From: Paenibacillus marchantiae | Lineage (GTDB): Bacteria > Bacillota > Bacilli > Paenibacillales > Paenibacillaceae | NCBI RefSeq assembly: GCF_028771845.1 | Contig: NZ_CP118270.1 | Span: 1,922,001 to 1,986,000, forward strand | Direction of reading: 5' to 3' | DNA length: 64,000 nucleotides | Part shown: piece after piece, positions 44,490 through 53,009 of the stretch | Layout: each line of letters starts with the position of its first letter | Numbering within the stretch: position 1 is the first letter of the stretch | Program-made: the position numbers and the translations under genes | The notes under the pieces: model-generated | The model's input: only the letters and a program-made list of their open reading frames with translations | Databases searched by the model: none | Told to the model about the DNA's origin: nothing

Positions 44490-44859
44490 GAACTATCACG
44501 TTCCTTCTATGTTGGATTTCGGAATTGCGTTCCTTCAGCTGCTGGACGTGCATAACAGACCGAGTTGGAACTCCCTTTTGCTATACTGTATGTCATTAGC
44601 GGAGAGACGGCGTAGGCGAGTATCCCGTAAAACGGGATATTTGCGGATTTGGGCGCAGGAGAGTATGATAGGTTCGCAGTGGAATTATATGGTTTTGACA
44701 CAAATTTGTCACATTTTAAACATAATAATTCCTACATAATTAATCGGAAATATACGCGGAAAAAGGGGATAAATCGTGAGATAGAGGGGGATTGTGCGCG
44801 CAGGGAGGACATTAATGCTATATGAAAGCGGTAACATGTATTTTTATTCTGTAGTGCGT
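44490..44859. other. Divergent spacer upstream of yerC
   Basis: Contains a perfect hairpin TATCCCGT-AAA-ACGGGATA (44621-44639) and otherwise no gene with a ribosome site. An AT-rich zone around 44700-44760 may hold a promoter, but none is clear. The control elements of yerC start at 44860. Confidence 0.4.
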
Positions 44860-44891
44860 GAAATCGTTAACGCTTGAAATCGTTAACGCTT
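44860..44891 (+). repeat. Tandem 16 bp repeat with GTTAAC cores at the yerC promoter
   Basis: GAAATCGTTAACGCTT is present twice without a gap (44860-44875 and 44876-44891), and a third unit begins as GAAAT. Each unit has the palindromic core CGTTAACG. The second unit overlaps the -35 region of the promoter at 44890. Confidence 0.75.
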
Positions 44892-44918
44892 GAAATACCA
44901 ACTCAGGCTGGGTACAAT
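44890..44918 (+). promoter_or_regulatory. Sigma-A promoter of yerC
   Basis: -35 TTGAAA (44890-44895), 17 bp spacer, -10 TACAAT (44913-44918). The -35 element lies at the end of the second GTTAAC unit, so a protein bound there would block it. Confidence 0.7.
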
Positions 44919-44954
44919 GAAGGTACACAGTAACCGCTAGGGGATGATGATGAA

Positions 44955-45245
44955 ATGCAGCTGAAAAAGCTAAATGATAAAAGCATTGAACAATTATTTG
45001 AGGCTATTTTGACTCTGAAAGATATTGAAGAGTGTTATGTGTTTTTTGATGACCTCTGCACGGTAAACGAGATTCAATCCATGTCCCAGCGGCTGGAAGT
45101 AGCGCGTATGCTTGGCAAAGGAAATACCTATAACCAGATTGAAGCTGAGACAGGTGCAAGTACAGCCACGATCTCTCGTGTAAAACGCTGCTTGAACTAC
45201 GGTAATGACGGTTATAAAATGACACTGGAACGCCTGGGACGTTAA
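44955..45245 (+). CDS. yerC: TrpR-like transcriptional regulator, YerC/YecD family
   Basis: A 96-residue protein of the TrpR superfamily. It is all-helical, with the DNA-binding helix-turn-helix in TYNQIEAETGASTATISRVK. The N-terminal DKSIEQLFEAILTLKD and MSQRLEVARMLGKGN match the YerC/YecD group, whose target is not established. The ATG is preceded by AGGGGATGATG. Two GTTAAC units at its promoter could be its own operator. It is followed by the CbiX gene after 2 bp. Confidence 0.9.
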   Translation: MQLKKLNDKSIEQLFEAILTLKDIEECYVFFDDLCTVNEIQSMSQRLEVARMLGKGNTYNQIEAETGASTATISRVKRCLNYGNDGYKMTLERLGR

Positions 45246-45247
45246 GG

Positions 45248-46027
45248 ATGAAGAAACCGGGTGTACTCATCATTAGTCACGGTTCTCAGGAGAAGACCTG
45301 GGTAGAATCCGTCGATGACGCGGTCTCCCGGTTGAATCTACCTGTACCCTTGCCCGTTGAAGCCGGGTTTCTTGAGCTTGTGGAGGGACGCCTGATCCAG
45401 GACGGTATCAACCGACTGGAAGCACAGGGCGTAACTGATATATTGGTCGTACCTCTGTTTGTTTCGTCCGGTAGTACACATGTGGATGAGATTGAGTATG
45501 CCATCGGTGCCAAAGACGCTCCGGAGCGTGAGACGGATCTGGAACCATTCGAGGTGAATGCACAAATTCACTTCGGTTATCCTGTGGATAACGACCCGGA
45601 TATTGCGGTTATGGTCTGGGACAAGGTAAAGGCCCTGTCGCAGCAACCAGAACAGGAGACGATCCTGTTAGTCGGACATGGGAGTATTCACGATGGATTC
45701 CGTCAGCGCTGGGAAGCGGGCATTTCTTCACTCGCACAGCGGGTGCAGGAAGTAAGCGGTGTTGCTCATACCGATTATGCGCTGCTAAATCCGGATAGTG
45801 TGTACGACAAGGCGAAATACTGGAGTGAAGAGCGGGGGAGCCGGGTTATTGTGGCGCCGCTGTTTTTGAGTGCCGGTTATTTCACCATGAAGGCGATCCC
45901 GGGTCGGCTGAAGGAACTGGATTACGCGTATAGTGGTGAGACACTGCTTCCACATCCTTTATTAGGAAAGTGGCTGGAGCGCCAAATTCAACTTTTACTG
46001 GAAAGATGTAATAAGGTTAGGGTTTAA
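45248..46027 (+). CDS. CbiX-domain protein, sirohydrochlorin chelatase family
   Basis: A 259-residue two-module CbiX protein. The first module is GVLIISHGSQEKTW...VVPLFVSSGSTHVDEIE and the second is ETILLVGHGSIHDGF...VIVAPLFLSAGYFTMKAIP. Each carries a histidine in SHGS/GHGS and the later metal-site loop. Such enzymes insert Co or Fe into sirohydrochlorin (cobalamin or siroheme synthesis). It starts 2 bp after the yerC stop, so the two are co-transcribed. No other siroheme gene is in the window, so the metal is unknown. Confidence 0.83.
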   Translation: MKKPGVLIISHGSQEKTWVESVDDAVSRLNLPVPLPVEAGFLELVEGRLIQDGINRLEAQGVTDILVVPLFVSSGSTHVDEIEYAIGAKDAPERETDLEPFEVNAQIHFGYPVDNDPDIAVMVWDKVKALSQQPEQETILLVGHGSIHDGFRQRWEAGISSLAQRVQEVSGVAHTDYALLNPDSVYDKAKYWSEERGSRVIVAPLFLSAGYFTMKAIPGRLKELDYAYSGETLLPHPLLGKWLERQIQLLLERCNKVRV

Positions 46028-46089
46028 TTCAGGGAAAACAAGTCGCTGCTAGCGATTATTCCCGTTATCTCTAACAATTGCTTAAACAC

Positions 46090-46113
46090 AAACGGCAGAG
46101 ATGCCGTTTTTTT
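46090..46113 (+). terminator. Terminator 1 after the CbiX gene
   Basis: AAACGGCA ... TGCCGTTT followed by TTTT. A second one lies directly after it at 46137-46163. Confidence 0.85.
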
Positions 46114-46136
46114 GTTTTTGTATGTATTTTAGACAA

Positions 46137-46163
46137 AACACGCTGAATCAGGCGTGTTTTTTT
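46137..46163 (+). terminator. Terminator 2 after the CbiX gene
   Basis: AACACGC-TGAATCAG-GCGTGTT followed by TTTTT. Confidence 0.85.
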
Positions 46164-46172
46164 GTGTTAGGC

Positions 46173-46236
46173 AAAACCCTCTACGAGCCGAAGCTCCGGG
46201 TTCAATCCGTTCATACAGAGTGGAGGAGAGGGTTTT
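46173..46236 (+). repeat. Long-range inverted repeat before the biotin operon
   Basis: AAAACCCTC (46173-46181) and GAGGGTTTT (46228-46236) can form a 9 bp stem with a 46-base loop. It lies between the terminators and the BirA operator. It may be a third terminator-like structure, but no long T-run follows. Confidence 0.4.
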
Positions 46237-46292
46237 AACTCAGAAATGATTCTCTTTACAGGAAAGTTTTTGTCTGATAAGATGTCAACATT

Positions 46293-46330
46293 CAATTGTT
46301 AACCTTATAAATTATTTTGGTTAACAATTG
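46293..46330 (+). promoter_or_regulatory. BirA operator of the biotin operon
   Basis: CAATTGTTAACC (46293-46304) and GGTTAACAATTG (46319-46330) are perfect 12 bp arms separated by 14 bp. This is the textbook bacterial BirA (biotin repressor) site, TTGTTAAC-N14/15-GTTAACAA. Biotinoyl-AMP-loaded BirA should repress bioA when biotin is plentiful. Confidence 0.95.
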
Positions 46331-46357
46331 AAATAATCTAACGGAAGGTGATATCTT

Positions 46358-47716
46358 GTGACACATTATGAACGGCTTGCAGCTATAAATAAGGCCCATT
46401 TATGGAACCCTTTTACGCAGATGAAAGATTACAATAACTCTGATCCTCTCATCATTGAACGAGGCGAAGGCGTCATGCTCTATGACGTCCAGGGACGTGC
46501 TTATTATGATGGCTTCTCCTCGGTTTGGCTTAATGTTCACGGACATAACATACCCGAGCTGAACCAAGCCATAACGGATCAGTTGGAACGTGTTGCACAT
46601 TCTACGTTACTCGGAATGGCTAATGTGCCAGCTATTGAACTTGCTGAGAAACTAGTAGAGATTTCCCCAGAGGGATTAAATAAAGTATTTTATTCCGATT
46701 CGGGCGCAACGGGTGTTGAGATCGCAGTGAAAATGGCGTTTCAATACTGGAAGAACCGAGGAGAAACCGGTAAAACGAAGTTTATCACGATGAATCAAGC
46801 CTATCACGGAGATACGATTGGTGCGGTGAGTGTCGGTGCAATTCCGTTGTACCATGATGTGTTCCGTCCCATGCTATTCCCTACTCACGTCATTCCATAT
46901 CCTTACATTTATCGACATGAGGACGGCGAGCGGGAAGCCATGGAAGCTACGTTAACCGCATTGCGTAATGTACTTGAAACCAGTGCAGATGAAATCGCGG
47001 CTATTATCGTGGAGCCGATTGTGCAAGGAGCTAGCGGCATTCTTATTATGCCGGAGGGCTGTCTACGCGAGATGGCAGCACTTTGCCGTGCATATGGTGT
47101 ACTGTTCATAGCCGATGAGGTGGCGACAGGCTTCGGCAGGACAGGTGCTATGTTTGCTTGTGATCTCGAAGAAGTTTCACCTGATTTGATGGTGATAGGC
47201 AAAGGCCTTACAGGCGGCTACTTACCTGTGGCTGCGACACTGGCAACAGATGAGGTGTACAGCGCATTTTATGCCGATTATGAGGAGCAAAAGACATTTT
47301 TCCACGGTCATTCCTTCACAGGTAATCCGCTCGGCTGCGCTGTTGCTTTGGCTAACTTGAAACTATTTGAAGAGCGTAACCTGGTGGAAGGTGTAAGAGC
47401 AAAGGCGGCTTTTGTAGAGCAGAAGCTCTCAGTACTTAAAGATTCTCCGCACGTCGGTGATATCAGGCAGAAGGGATTGATGTTAGGAATTGAGCTTGTA
47501 CGGGATAAAGCAACTCGGGAACCGTACGATTGGGCCGAACGTATTGGCGTTCGGGTAACGGAGCGGGCGAGAGAGCTTGGCATGCTTACGAGACCCCTTG
47601 GCAATGTTATTGTGTTCATTCCTCCTCTTGCTAGCACAGAGGCTGAGCTTGAAGCAATGATTGATATCTTGATGCAATCCATTTTTGACGTCACCGAAGG
47701 TGGTTTGGAATCATGA
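46358..47716 (+). CDS. bioA: Adenosylmethionine-8-amino-7-oxononanoate aminotransferase
   Basis: PLP enzyme that makes 7,8-diaminopelargonate from KAPA. The 452-residue protein has [10 protein letters not shown], the substrate-binding [29 protein letters not shown] and the PLP lysine in [11 protein letters not shown]. The start is GTG 46358, with GGAAGGTGAT upstream. It is the first gene of the BirA-controlled operon and overlaps bioD by 4 nt. Confidence 0.95.
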   Translation: MTHYERLAAINKAHLWNPFTQMKDYNNSDPLIIERGEGVMLYDVQGRAYYDGFSSVWLNVHGHNIPELNQAITDQLERVAHSTLLGMANVPAIELAEKLVEISPEGLNKVFYSDSGATGVEIAVKMAFQYWKNRGETGKTKFITMNQAYHGDTIGAVSVGAIPLYHDVFRPMLFPTHVIPYPYIYRHEDGEREAMEATLTALRNVLETSADEIAAIIVEPIVQGASGILIMPEGCLREMAALCRAYGVLFIADEVATGFGRTGAMFACDLEEVSPDLMVIGKGLTGGYLPVAATLATDEVYSAFYADYEEQKTFFHGHSFTGNPLGCAVALANLKLFEERNLVEGVRAKAAFVEQKLSVLKDSPHVGDIRQKGLMLGIELVRDKATREPYDWAERIGVRVTERARELGMLTRPLGNVIVFIPPLASTEAELEAMIDILMQSIFDVTEGGLES

Positions 47717-48447
47717 ATGGTTTTCGCGGATTATTCGTAACAGGTACGGACACAGGGGTTGGGAAAACAATCGTTACAGGGGCTCTTGTGGCTGCGCTTC
47801 GTGCTGAAAAACGGAATATAGGCGTCTGGAAGCCCGTGCAATCCGGTGCACTTCTTGGCAGCGGAGAAACCGATGCAGATCGCCTGTTGCAATACACCGG
47901 AATTCATGAGCGTGCCGAGCATGTGGCGCCATTTACATTCCAAGCTCCACTGACCCCGATGCTCGCTGCTAAGCAGGAGGGGGTGGATGTTACGTTACAG
48001 GAGATTATCAGTGCGGGTCAGCAGCTGGCAGATCGATACGAATCGGTACTCATTGAAGGAGCAGGCGGTGTCGCTGTTCCTCTGACCGAAGACTCTTTTG
48101 TGGTGGATTTAATCTCGAAGCTACGGACACCGGCTCTGATCGTTGCGCGGACAGGTTTAGGTACGATTAATCATACACTTCTTACAGTGTCATACCTGCA
48201 GCAGCATAGGGTACCGATCGTAGGTTTTATTCTTAACGATGGTGAATCTGACGAGATTTATAACGATTCCAGCATCACAACAAACGCGGAGCTGATTGAA
48301 CGTTATTGCGGCATCCTCTTTCTTGGACGTTTTCCCCGCTTGATGGACGAATTAAATACGGAATTGTTGATCCAGGTGATTCGAGAGAAGATCCAGTTAA
48401 CACCAATCAGACACGCACTAACAGTTCAATCCATGGAGGAGGAATGA
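47713..48447 (+). CDS. bioD: Dethiobiotin synthetase
   Basis: ATP-dependent carboxylation and ring closure of diaminopelargonate to dethiobiotin. The 244-residue protein has the P-loop GTDTGVGKT at the N-terminus, the KPVQSG motif and [13 protein letters not shown]. The start ATG 47713 overlaps the bioA stop (ATGA), and the stop overlaps the bioB start. Confidence 0.94.
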   Translation: MNGFRGLFVTGTDTGVGKTIVTGALVAALRAEKRNIGVWKPVQSGALLGSGETDADRLLQYTGIHERAEHVAPFTFQAPLTPMLAAKQEGVDVTLQEIISAGQQLADRYESVLIEGAGGVAVPLTEDSFVVDLISKLRTPALIVARTGLGTINHTLLTVSYLQQHRVPIVGFILNDGESDEIYNDSSITTNAELIERYCGILFLGRFPRLMDELNTELLIQVIREKIQLTPIRHALTVQSMEEE

Positions 48448-49448
48448 AGTTGAAAACAACGGTAACTAATCTAGAATGGTCGTCGCTTACGAATCGATCG
48501 TTGAATGGCGAATGTTTAACAATGGAAGAAGGACTTGCCGTGCTTGAAGCAAGCGACGATGAGGTACTGCCGCTAATGCAAGCGGCTTTCCAAGTGAGGC
48601 AATATTTTTACGGCAAAAAAGTGAAGCTGAATATGATCATCAACGCCAAAAGCGGCTTTTGTCCCGAAGACTGCGGTTATTGCTCACAATCCATTGTATC
48701 CACCGCTCCCATCCAAAAATACAGCTTGCTCGACAAAGAAACGTTGCTTGCAGGAGCACATGAAGCTATGGCGCGTAAAGCAGGAACCTATTGCATTGTA
48801 GCTTCAGGGAAAGGTCCCACGAATAAGGAGCTGGATCAAGTGGTAGAGGCGGTAAAAGAAATCCGTGAAACGATGCCCCTTAAAATCTGTGCTTGTCTAG
48901 GAATCTTGAAGGACGGTCAAGCAGAACGTTTGGCTGAGGCAGGTGTGCACCGATACAATCACAACTTGAACACAAGCAAGGCCAATTATCCATCCATAAC
49001 CACAACGCATACCTATGACCAGCGAATTGAAACTGTGGAAAAGGTTAAAGCATACGGCATGTCTCCCTGTTCTGGTGTCATTATCGGTATGGGTGAGAGT
49101 AATCAGGAAATTGTTGAGATGGCTTTCGCGCTCCGTAAGCTTGATGCGGATTCAATTCCGATTAATTTCCTGAATGCAATACCGGGGACCCCTCTGGAAG
49201 GAGCAGGACGCACTCCGGCTATGAAGGCGCTTAAGGTACTGGCACTATTTCGGCTCATCTGTCCATCTAAAGAGATTCGTGTTGCGGGTGGACGCGAGAT
49301 CAACCTCCGTACATTGCAACCTTTGTCACTGTATGCTGCTAATTCACTCTTTGTAGGTGATTATTTAACGACAGCAGGTCAGGAAATATCAAATGATCAT
49401 CAAATGATTGAAGATTTGGGTTTTGAGATTGAGTTAAATGCACTATAA
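48444..49448 (+). CDS. bioB: Biotin synthase
   Basis: Radical SAM enzyme that inserts sulfur into dethiobiotin. The 334-residue protein has the [4Fe-4S] CxxxCxxC motif in CPEDCGYCSQS and YNHNLNTSKANYP. GGREINLR near the end is also typical. The frame opens at 48306, but ATG 48444 ([10 protein letters not shown]) has GGAGGAGGA upstream and overlaps the bioD stop (ATGA), so I choose it. Confidence 0.95.
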   Translation: MKLKTTVTNLEWSSLTNRSLNGECLTMEEGLAVLEASDDEVLPLMQAAFQVRQYFYGKKVKLNMIINAKSGFCPEDCGYCSQSIVSTAPIQKYSLLDKETLLAGAHEAMARKAGTYCIVASGKGPTNKELDQVVEAVKEIRETMPLKICACLGILKDGQAERLAEAGVHRYNHNLNTSKANYPSITTTHTYDQRIETVEKVKAYGMSPCSGVIIGMGESNQEIVEMAFALRKLDADSIPINFLNAIPGTPLEGAGRTPAMKALKVLALFRLICPSKEIRVAGGREINLRTLQPLSLYAANSLFVGDYLTTAGQEISNDHQMIEDLGFEIELNAL

Positions 49449-49461
49449 GGCGGTACGGAAT

Positions 49462-50640
49462 ATGAACTGGATGGAAAAAGAACTTGCGTTATTGGCTGAT
49501 GCCTCCAATGAACGTTACTTGCGTGATAGTGCCGCTGTTCCAGATTCTCCTGGGTATACGTGGAGAGGAGACCGAGTCCTACTCAACCTGGCCTCCAATG
49601 ACTACCTGGGACTTGCTCGACATCCCGCTATCATCGATACAATTCGCGAGGCGCTTCTTACCGAAGGAGGAGGCTCGGGCGCATCTCGTCTTGTTACTGG
49701 GAATCGACCACCTTATGGCCGTCTGGAAGAAGCGCTGGCCACTTGGCAACATAGTGAAGCTGCACTTGTTTTTGCCAATGGATATATGGCTAATTCTGGT
49801 GTCATTCGTGCACTCGTGGGCCGGGATGGTGTCGTTTTTAGTGATCAATTAAACCATGCCAGCATCGTGGACGGTATTGTGCTGAGCCGTGCGGAACATG
49901 CCCGGTATCGACATCATGATATGGAACATCTGAAGCTATTATTGAACAAACATCGGGATAAACGACGTAAGCTGATTGTCACGGATGCCGTCTTTTCAAT
50001 GGATGGTGATCAAGCACACTTGGAAGAGCTCGTTGCGCTCAAACAAGAATACGGGGCAATGCTGATGGTGGATGAGGCGCACAGCGGGGGCATCTACGGG
50101 AAACGGGGTGAAGGACTTTGCTTTAAGCTTGGTCTGCATCATGATGTGGATGTGCATATGGGGACGTTTAGCAAATCATTCGGTTTATATGGAGCTTATA
50201 TCTGCGGCAGCCGAACATTAATCCGCTTTCTCGTTAACAAAGCAAGACCACTTATCTATTCAACGGCATTGCCGCCTTCTCTCGTAGCTGGTATATCAAC
50301 AGCGTTAACTTTGGTACAAGAGGATCATTGGCGCCGCGAACGCCTCAACTCGGCAAGTCCATTATTTCGTTCTTCGCTTAGTGATGCCGGATTTAACGTT
50401 GGGACCGGGGACTCTCCTATTGTGCCGATAATTGTCGGTGATAACGAAAGGGCTCTTCGTTTCAGTGAGGCACTTGAAGCAGGCGGTATTGCTGGGATCG
50501 CCATCCGACCGCCTACTGTTCCTGATGGCACAGCGCGAATCCGCTTCTCCTTATCAGCCGACCATACCCCTAAAGAACTGAACGATGCCAGCGCACGAAT
50601 CTGTAAAATCGGACTGCAGTTAGGAGTGCTGAGCTCATGA
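49462..50640 (+). CDS. bioF: 8-amino-7-oxononanoate synthase
   Basis: PLP enzyme that condenses pimeloyl-ACP (or CoA) with alanine to give KAPA. The 392-residue protein has LNLASNDYLGLA, GSGASRLVTGN, LMVDEAHSGGIYG and the PLP lysine in GTFSKSFGLYG. The frame opens at 49438, but ATG 49462 (MNWMEKELA) has AAGGCGG at 9 nt and begins 13 nt after the bioB stop, which I prefer. The stop overlaps the next gene (ATGA). Confidence 0.92.
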   Translation: MNWMEKELALLADASNERYLRDSAAVPDSPGYTWRGDRVLLNLASNDYLGLARHPAIIDTIREALLTEGGGSGASRLVTGNRPPYGRLEEALATWQHSEAALVFANGYMANSGVIRALVGRDGVVFSDQLNHASIVDGIVLSRAEHARYRHHDMEHLKLLLNKHRDKRRKLIVTDAVFSMDGDQAHLEELVALKQEYGAMLMVDEAHSGGIYGKRGEGLCFKLGLHHDVDVHMGTFSKSFGLYGAYICGSRTLIRFLVNKARPLIYSTALPPSLVAGISTALTLVQEDHWRRERLNSASPLFRSSLSDAGFNVGTGDSPIVPIIVGDNERALRFSEALEAGGIAGIAIRPPTVPDGTARIRFSLSADHTPKELNDASARICKIGLQLGVLSS

Positions 50641-51434
50641 ATGCCTTGGATAATAATCCGCTACAAATTGAGCAAGAGAAAAATGGAACTATATTATGGT
50701 TAACGGGATGGAGCATGCCTGATGCGGTGTTTGACCGTCTTCGCCTGTTATTGCCTGATTTTCGTCATATGTCTGTGGATTATAGTGCTGCGGATTCTCC
50801 TGAGGAAATGCTGAGCATAACTGAAACAGCAGTTACGGACATGTTATGTATTGAAGGATCAGCTTGCAGGGAGAGAGCGTCCCACGGTCCGCTTTTGATA
50901 TCAGGTTGGTCGCTCGGAGGTTTACTGGCGCTCAGACTAGCGGCTAAAGGATACGTGGATGGCCTTGTGCTGTTCGGTGCAACGGCTCGTTTTACCCGCT
51001 CAAAGGAAGAGTTTGACCGCGGCTTGGCAGATGCATACGTTAGGCAGATGATCAAAGGGATTTTAAAGGATCAACACGCAGTTGAAGCCAATTTTCGAAA
51101 GATTATGTTTACGGAGCAAGAACGGAAAGCAGGTCTTGCTGAATGTCTACCTCATACGGGTAGCTGGACAACGCAAGCACTACTGGCAGGTCTTCAGCTT
51201 TTGAGAAGCGAGGAATGTTTGTCTCAATTGCCCAATATCGATTGTCCGGTTCTTCTTATTCATGGGACTGAGGATAGGATATGTCCTTACGGTGCTGGAT
51301 TGGAGCTTACAGCTCATTTACCTCAAGCAGAGTTAATTACATTAACAGGCTGCGGGCATGCACCCTTTTTGGGAAAAGAAGTACACATCGCTGATGAATG
51401 GAGGAAATGGTGGCATGACCATTGGAAGAAGTAG
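50637..51434 (+). CDS. bioH: Pimeloyl-ACP methyl ester esterase, BioH-like
   Basis: A 265-residue alpha/beta hydrolase placed between bioF and bioC, which is strong context for BioH. Motifs are the nucleophile in SGWSLGGLLALRLA, the acid near LIHGTEDRICPYG and the histidine in GCGHAPFLGK. It would remove the methyl group from the fatty-acid-pathway intermediate pimeloyl-ACP methyl ester. It overlaps bioF by 4 nt. Its identity rests on context, since alpha/beta hydrolases vary. Confidence 0.85.
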   Translation: MNALDNNPLQIEQEKNGTILWLTGWSMPDAVFDRLRLLLPDFRHMSVDYSAADSPEEMLSITETAVTDMLCIEGSACRERASHGPLLISGWSLGGLLALRLAAKGYVDGLVLFGATARFTRSKEEFDRGLADAYVRQMIKGILKDQHAVEANFRKIMFTEQERKAGLAECLPHTGSWTTQALLAGLQLLRSEECLSQLPNIDCPVLLIHGTEDRICPYGAGLELTAHLPQAELITLTGCGHAPFLGKEVHIADEWRKWWHDHWKK

Positions 51435-52278
51435 TGTTGTTCAACGCCAATTTAATCGTAGTGCCACTTCTTATGATGCACATGCTCATATTCAGCGTTC
51501 TATGGCTGATCAGCTAGCAAGATCCCTCGCTGAATGGAAGAACAAAGGGTTCTTAAGTGATCCGAGCATTCTCGAAATCGGTTGTGGCACAGGGGCTTTG
51601 ACTCAAATCCTAGTAAATGAATGGCCTAGTGCGAATATTACTGCACTTGATATTGCACCCGAGATGATCGAAGTGGCTTCAAAACGGTTCCGATCAGCAC
51701 AGCATCCAGGTGAAGGGGATTGTACAACGGATCGTTTGCGTTTTCTTCAAGCGGATATTGAGACATGGGCCGTAAATGCATCGGAGTGCTCCGTGGATAT
51801 CATCGTCTCCAACGCCTGTTTTCAATGGCTAAGTTCGCCGCAAGAAACACTGAGTCATCTGAGGCGAATGCTACGCCCCGGAGGTTTGCTCATATTTACG
51901 ACCTTCGGGCCTGATACATTTCGTGAGATGCATGAGGCATTTGATGAAGTTTATCGTGCCAACGGGATGGAACCACAGCGACATGGACTTTCGTTTCATT
52001 CACCTGTTCAATGGGAAATCATGCTTCAGGAATCCGGATATTCTAGTTTCCATTGTGAGCGTTCGATTCATATGGAAAAGTATGCTTCGGCAAGAGATTT
52101 TCTGTATTCGGTTAAAGGAATGGGAGCCAGCACTTCAGAAGCAGCAACGATTCCTGGGTACAGTTTACGACGTTTATTCACCAACATGTATAAGCAGTAC
52201 GAGGATAAGTTCAGCATACAGGGAGGAGTCTCTGCAACATATGATCTCCTGTTTATTCAATCCGTAGCTCCTTATTAA
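51415..52278 (+). CDS. bioC: Malonyl-ACP O-methyltransferase
   Basis: SAM-dependent methyltransferase that starts pimeloyl synthesis by methylating malonyl-ACP. The 287-residue protein has SAM motif I ILEIGCGTGALTQIL, motif II ITALDIAPEM and VSNACFQWL typical of BioC. The frame opens at 51358, but ATG 51415 (MTIGRSSVVQRQFN) has a GGAGG upstream. The gene overlaps the end of bioH. The stop codon overlaps the stop of the convergent tetR gene (52275-52278), with no terminator between them. Confidence 0.9.
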   Translation: MTIGRSSVVQRQFNRSATSYDAHAHIQRSMADQLARSLAEWKNKGFLSDPSILEIGCGTGALTQILVNEWPSANITALDIAPEMIEVASKRFRSAQHPGEGDCTTDRLRFLQADIETWAVNASECSVDIIVSNACFQWLSSPQETLSHLRRMLRPGGLLIFTTFGPDTFREMHEAFDEVYRANGMEPQRHGLSFHSPVQWEIMLQESGYSSFHCERSIHMEKYASARDFLYSVKGMGASTSEAATIPGYSLRRLFTNMYKQYEDKFSIQGGVSATYDLLFIQSVAPY

Positions 52279-52841
52279 CCCTTTACCTGAGAAGGAAGAA
52301 TCAGATGAAGCTCCAGCAAAGACATCAGTTCTTCGACAATCTCCTGTGCCGGATAAGGCATGGAATTCATGATCCACCATTCCAGCAGCCCAGCGGCGGC
52401 AGAAGCCAGAAATTGTACAGTGATCTCCCGATTGATACCTTTGTGAATGCCGCACGCATCAACCTGCTCTTCCACTCCCTGAATCAGGATTTTCATCAGC
52501 CGGTTTCGAAAGGCAGGAATGCCTTTTTGGGTTAATAGCGTGGTATAAACAGGGGCGTGCTGCTCCAGATAACAGAAGGTTCGGAGCATCGCCTCCTTGA
52601 CGGTCATGGGCGTTGTAGGACTCTCTACCATACAGCTCTCCACCAGCTGCTGCAAATACGTCTCAATGCTTTGATCCAGCAGATCGAACTTGTCCGTGTA
52701 GTGCAAATAGACGGTACCACGGTTCACATTGGCCCGATCAGCAATCTCATTAATCGTAATTTGCTCGAAATCCTGCTCTTCTAACAACCCGATAAAGGCA
52801 TCGGTTATAGCTTTTCTTGTTTTGACCACTCGTCTGTCCAT
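52275..52841 (-). CDS. TetR family regulator, convergent with bioC
   Basis: A 188-residue TetR regulator. The N-terminal HTH is ITINEIADRANVNRGTVYLHY, read here in pieces: ITINEIADRANVN then RGTVYLHYTDKF. A helical ligand-binding domain follows. It ends convergently with bioC, the stop codons overlapping by 3-4 bases. It is divergent from the ketopantoate reductase-like gene at 53010, and the 168 bp between them holds a perfect TATCAACA/TGTTGATA palindrome, so this pair is probably its target. Confidence 0.85.
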   Translation of the reverse strand: MDRRVVKTRKAITDAFIGLLEEQDFEQITINEIADRANVNRGTVYLHYTDKFDLLDQSIETYLQQLVESCMVESPTTPMTVKEAMLRTFCYLEQHAPVYTTLLTQKGIPAFRNRLMKILIQGVEEQVDACGIHKGINREITVQFLASAAAGLLEWWIMNSMPYPAQEIVEELMSLLELHLILPSQVKG

Positions 52842-52948
52842 GGCTCCCCCTTTGATGTTTTCAACAATATGGATCCATTCGTTGATTATTCAACAATAAC
52901 GGATATTTTAGCGATTGAAGCGTTGCAGATGCTTTGTTACTCTTATTT

Positions 52949-52966
52949 TATCAACAAATGTTGATA
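52949..52966. promoter_or_regulatory. Candidate TetR operator
   Basis: TATCAACA-AA-TGTTGATA is a perfect 8 bp inverted repeat. It lies 43 bp before the ketopantoate reductase-like start and 108 bp from the tetR start. A second weaker repeat GTTGATTATTCAAC lies near 52880. Confidence 0.6.
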
Positions 52967-53009
52967 AAGCAACGAATATCCATAAAAATTTGAAATAGAG
53001 GGATAACTA

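Noticed and set aside
44860..44891. BirA operator reading of the GTTAAC units before yerC
   Set aside because: BirA needs inverted TTGTTAAC and GTTAACAA arms 14-15 bp apart. Here the units are direct repeats with TCGTTAACGC flanks, unlike the true BirA site at 46293-46330.
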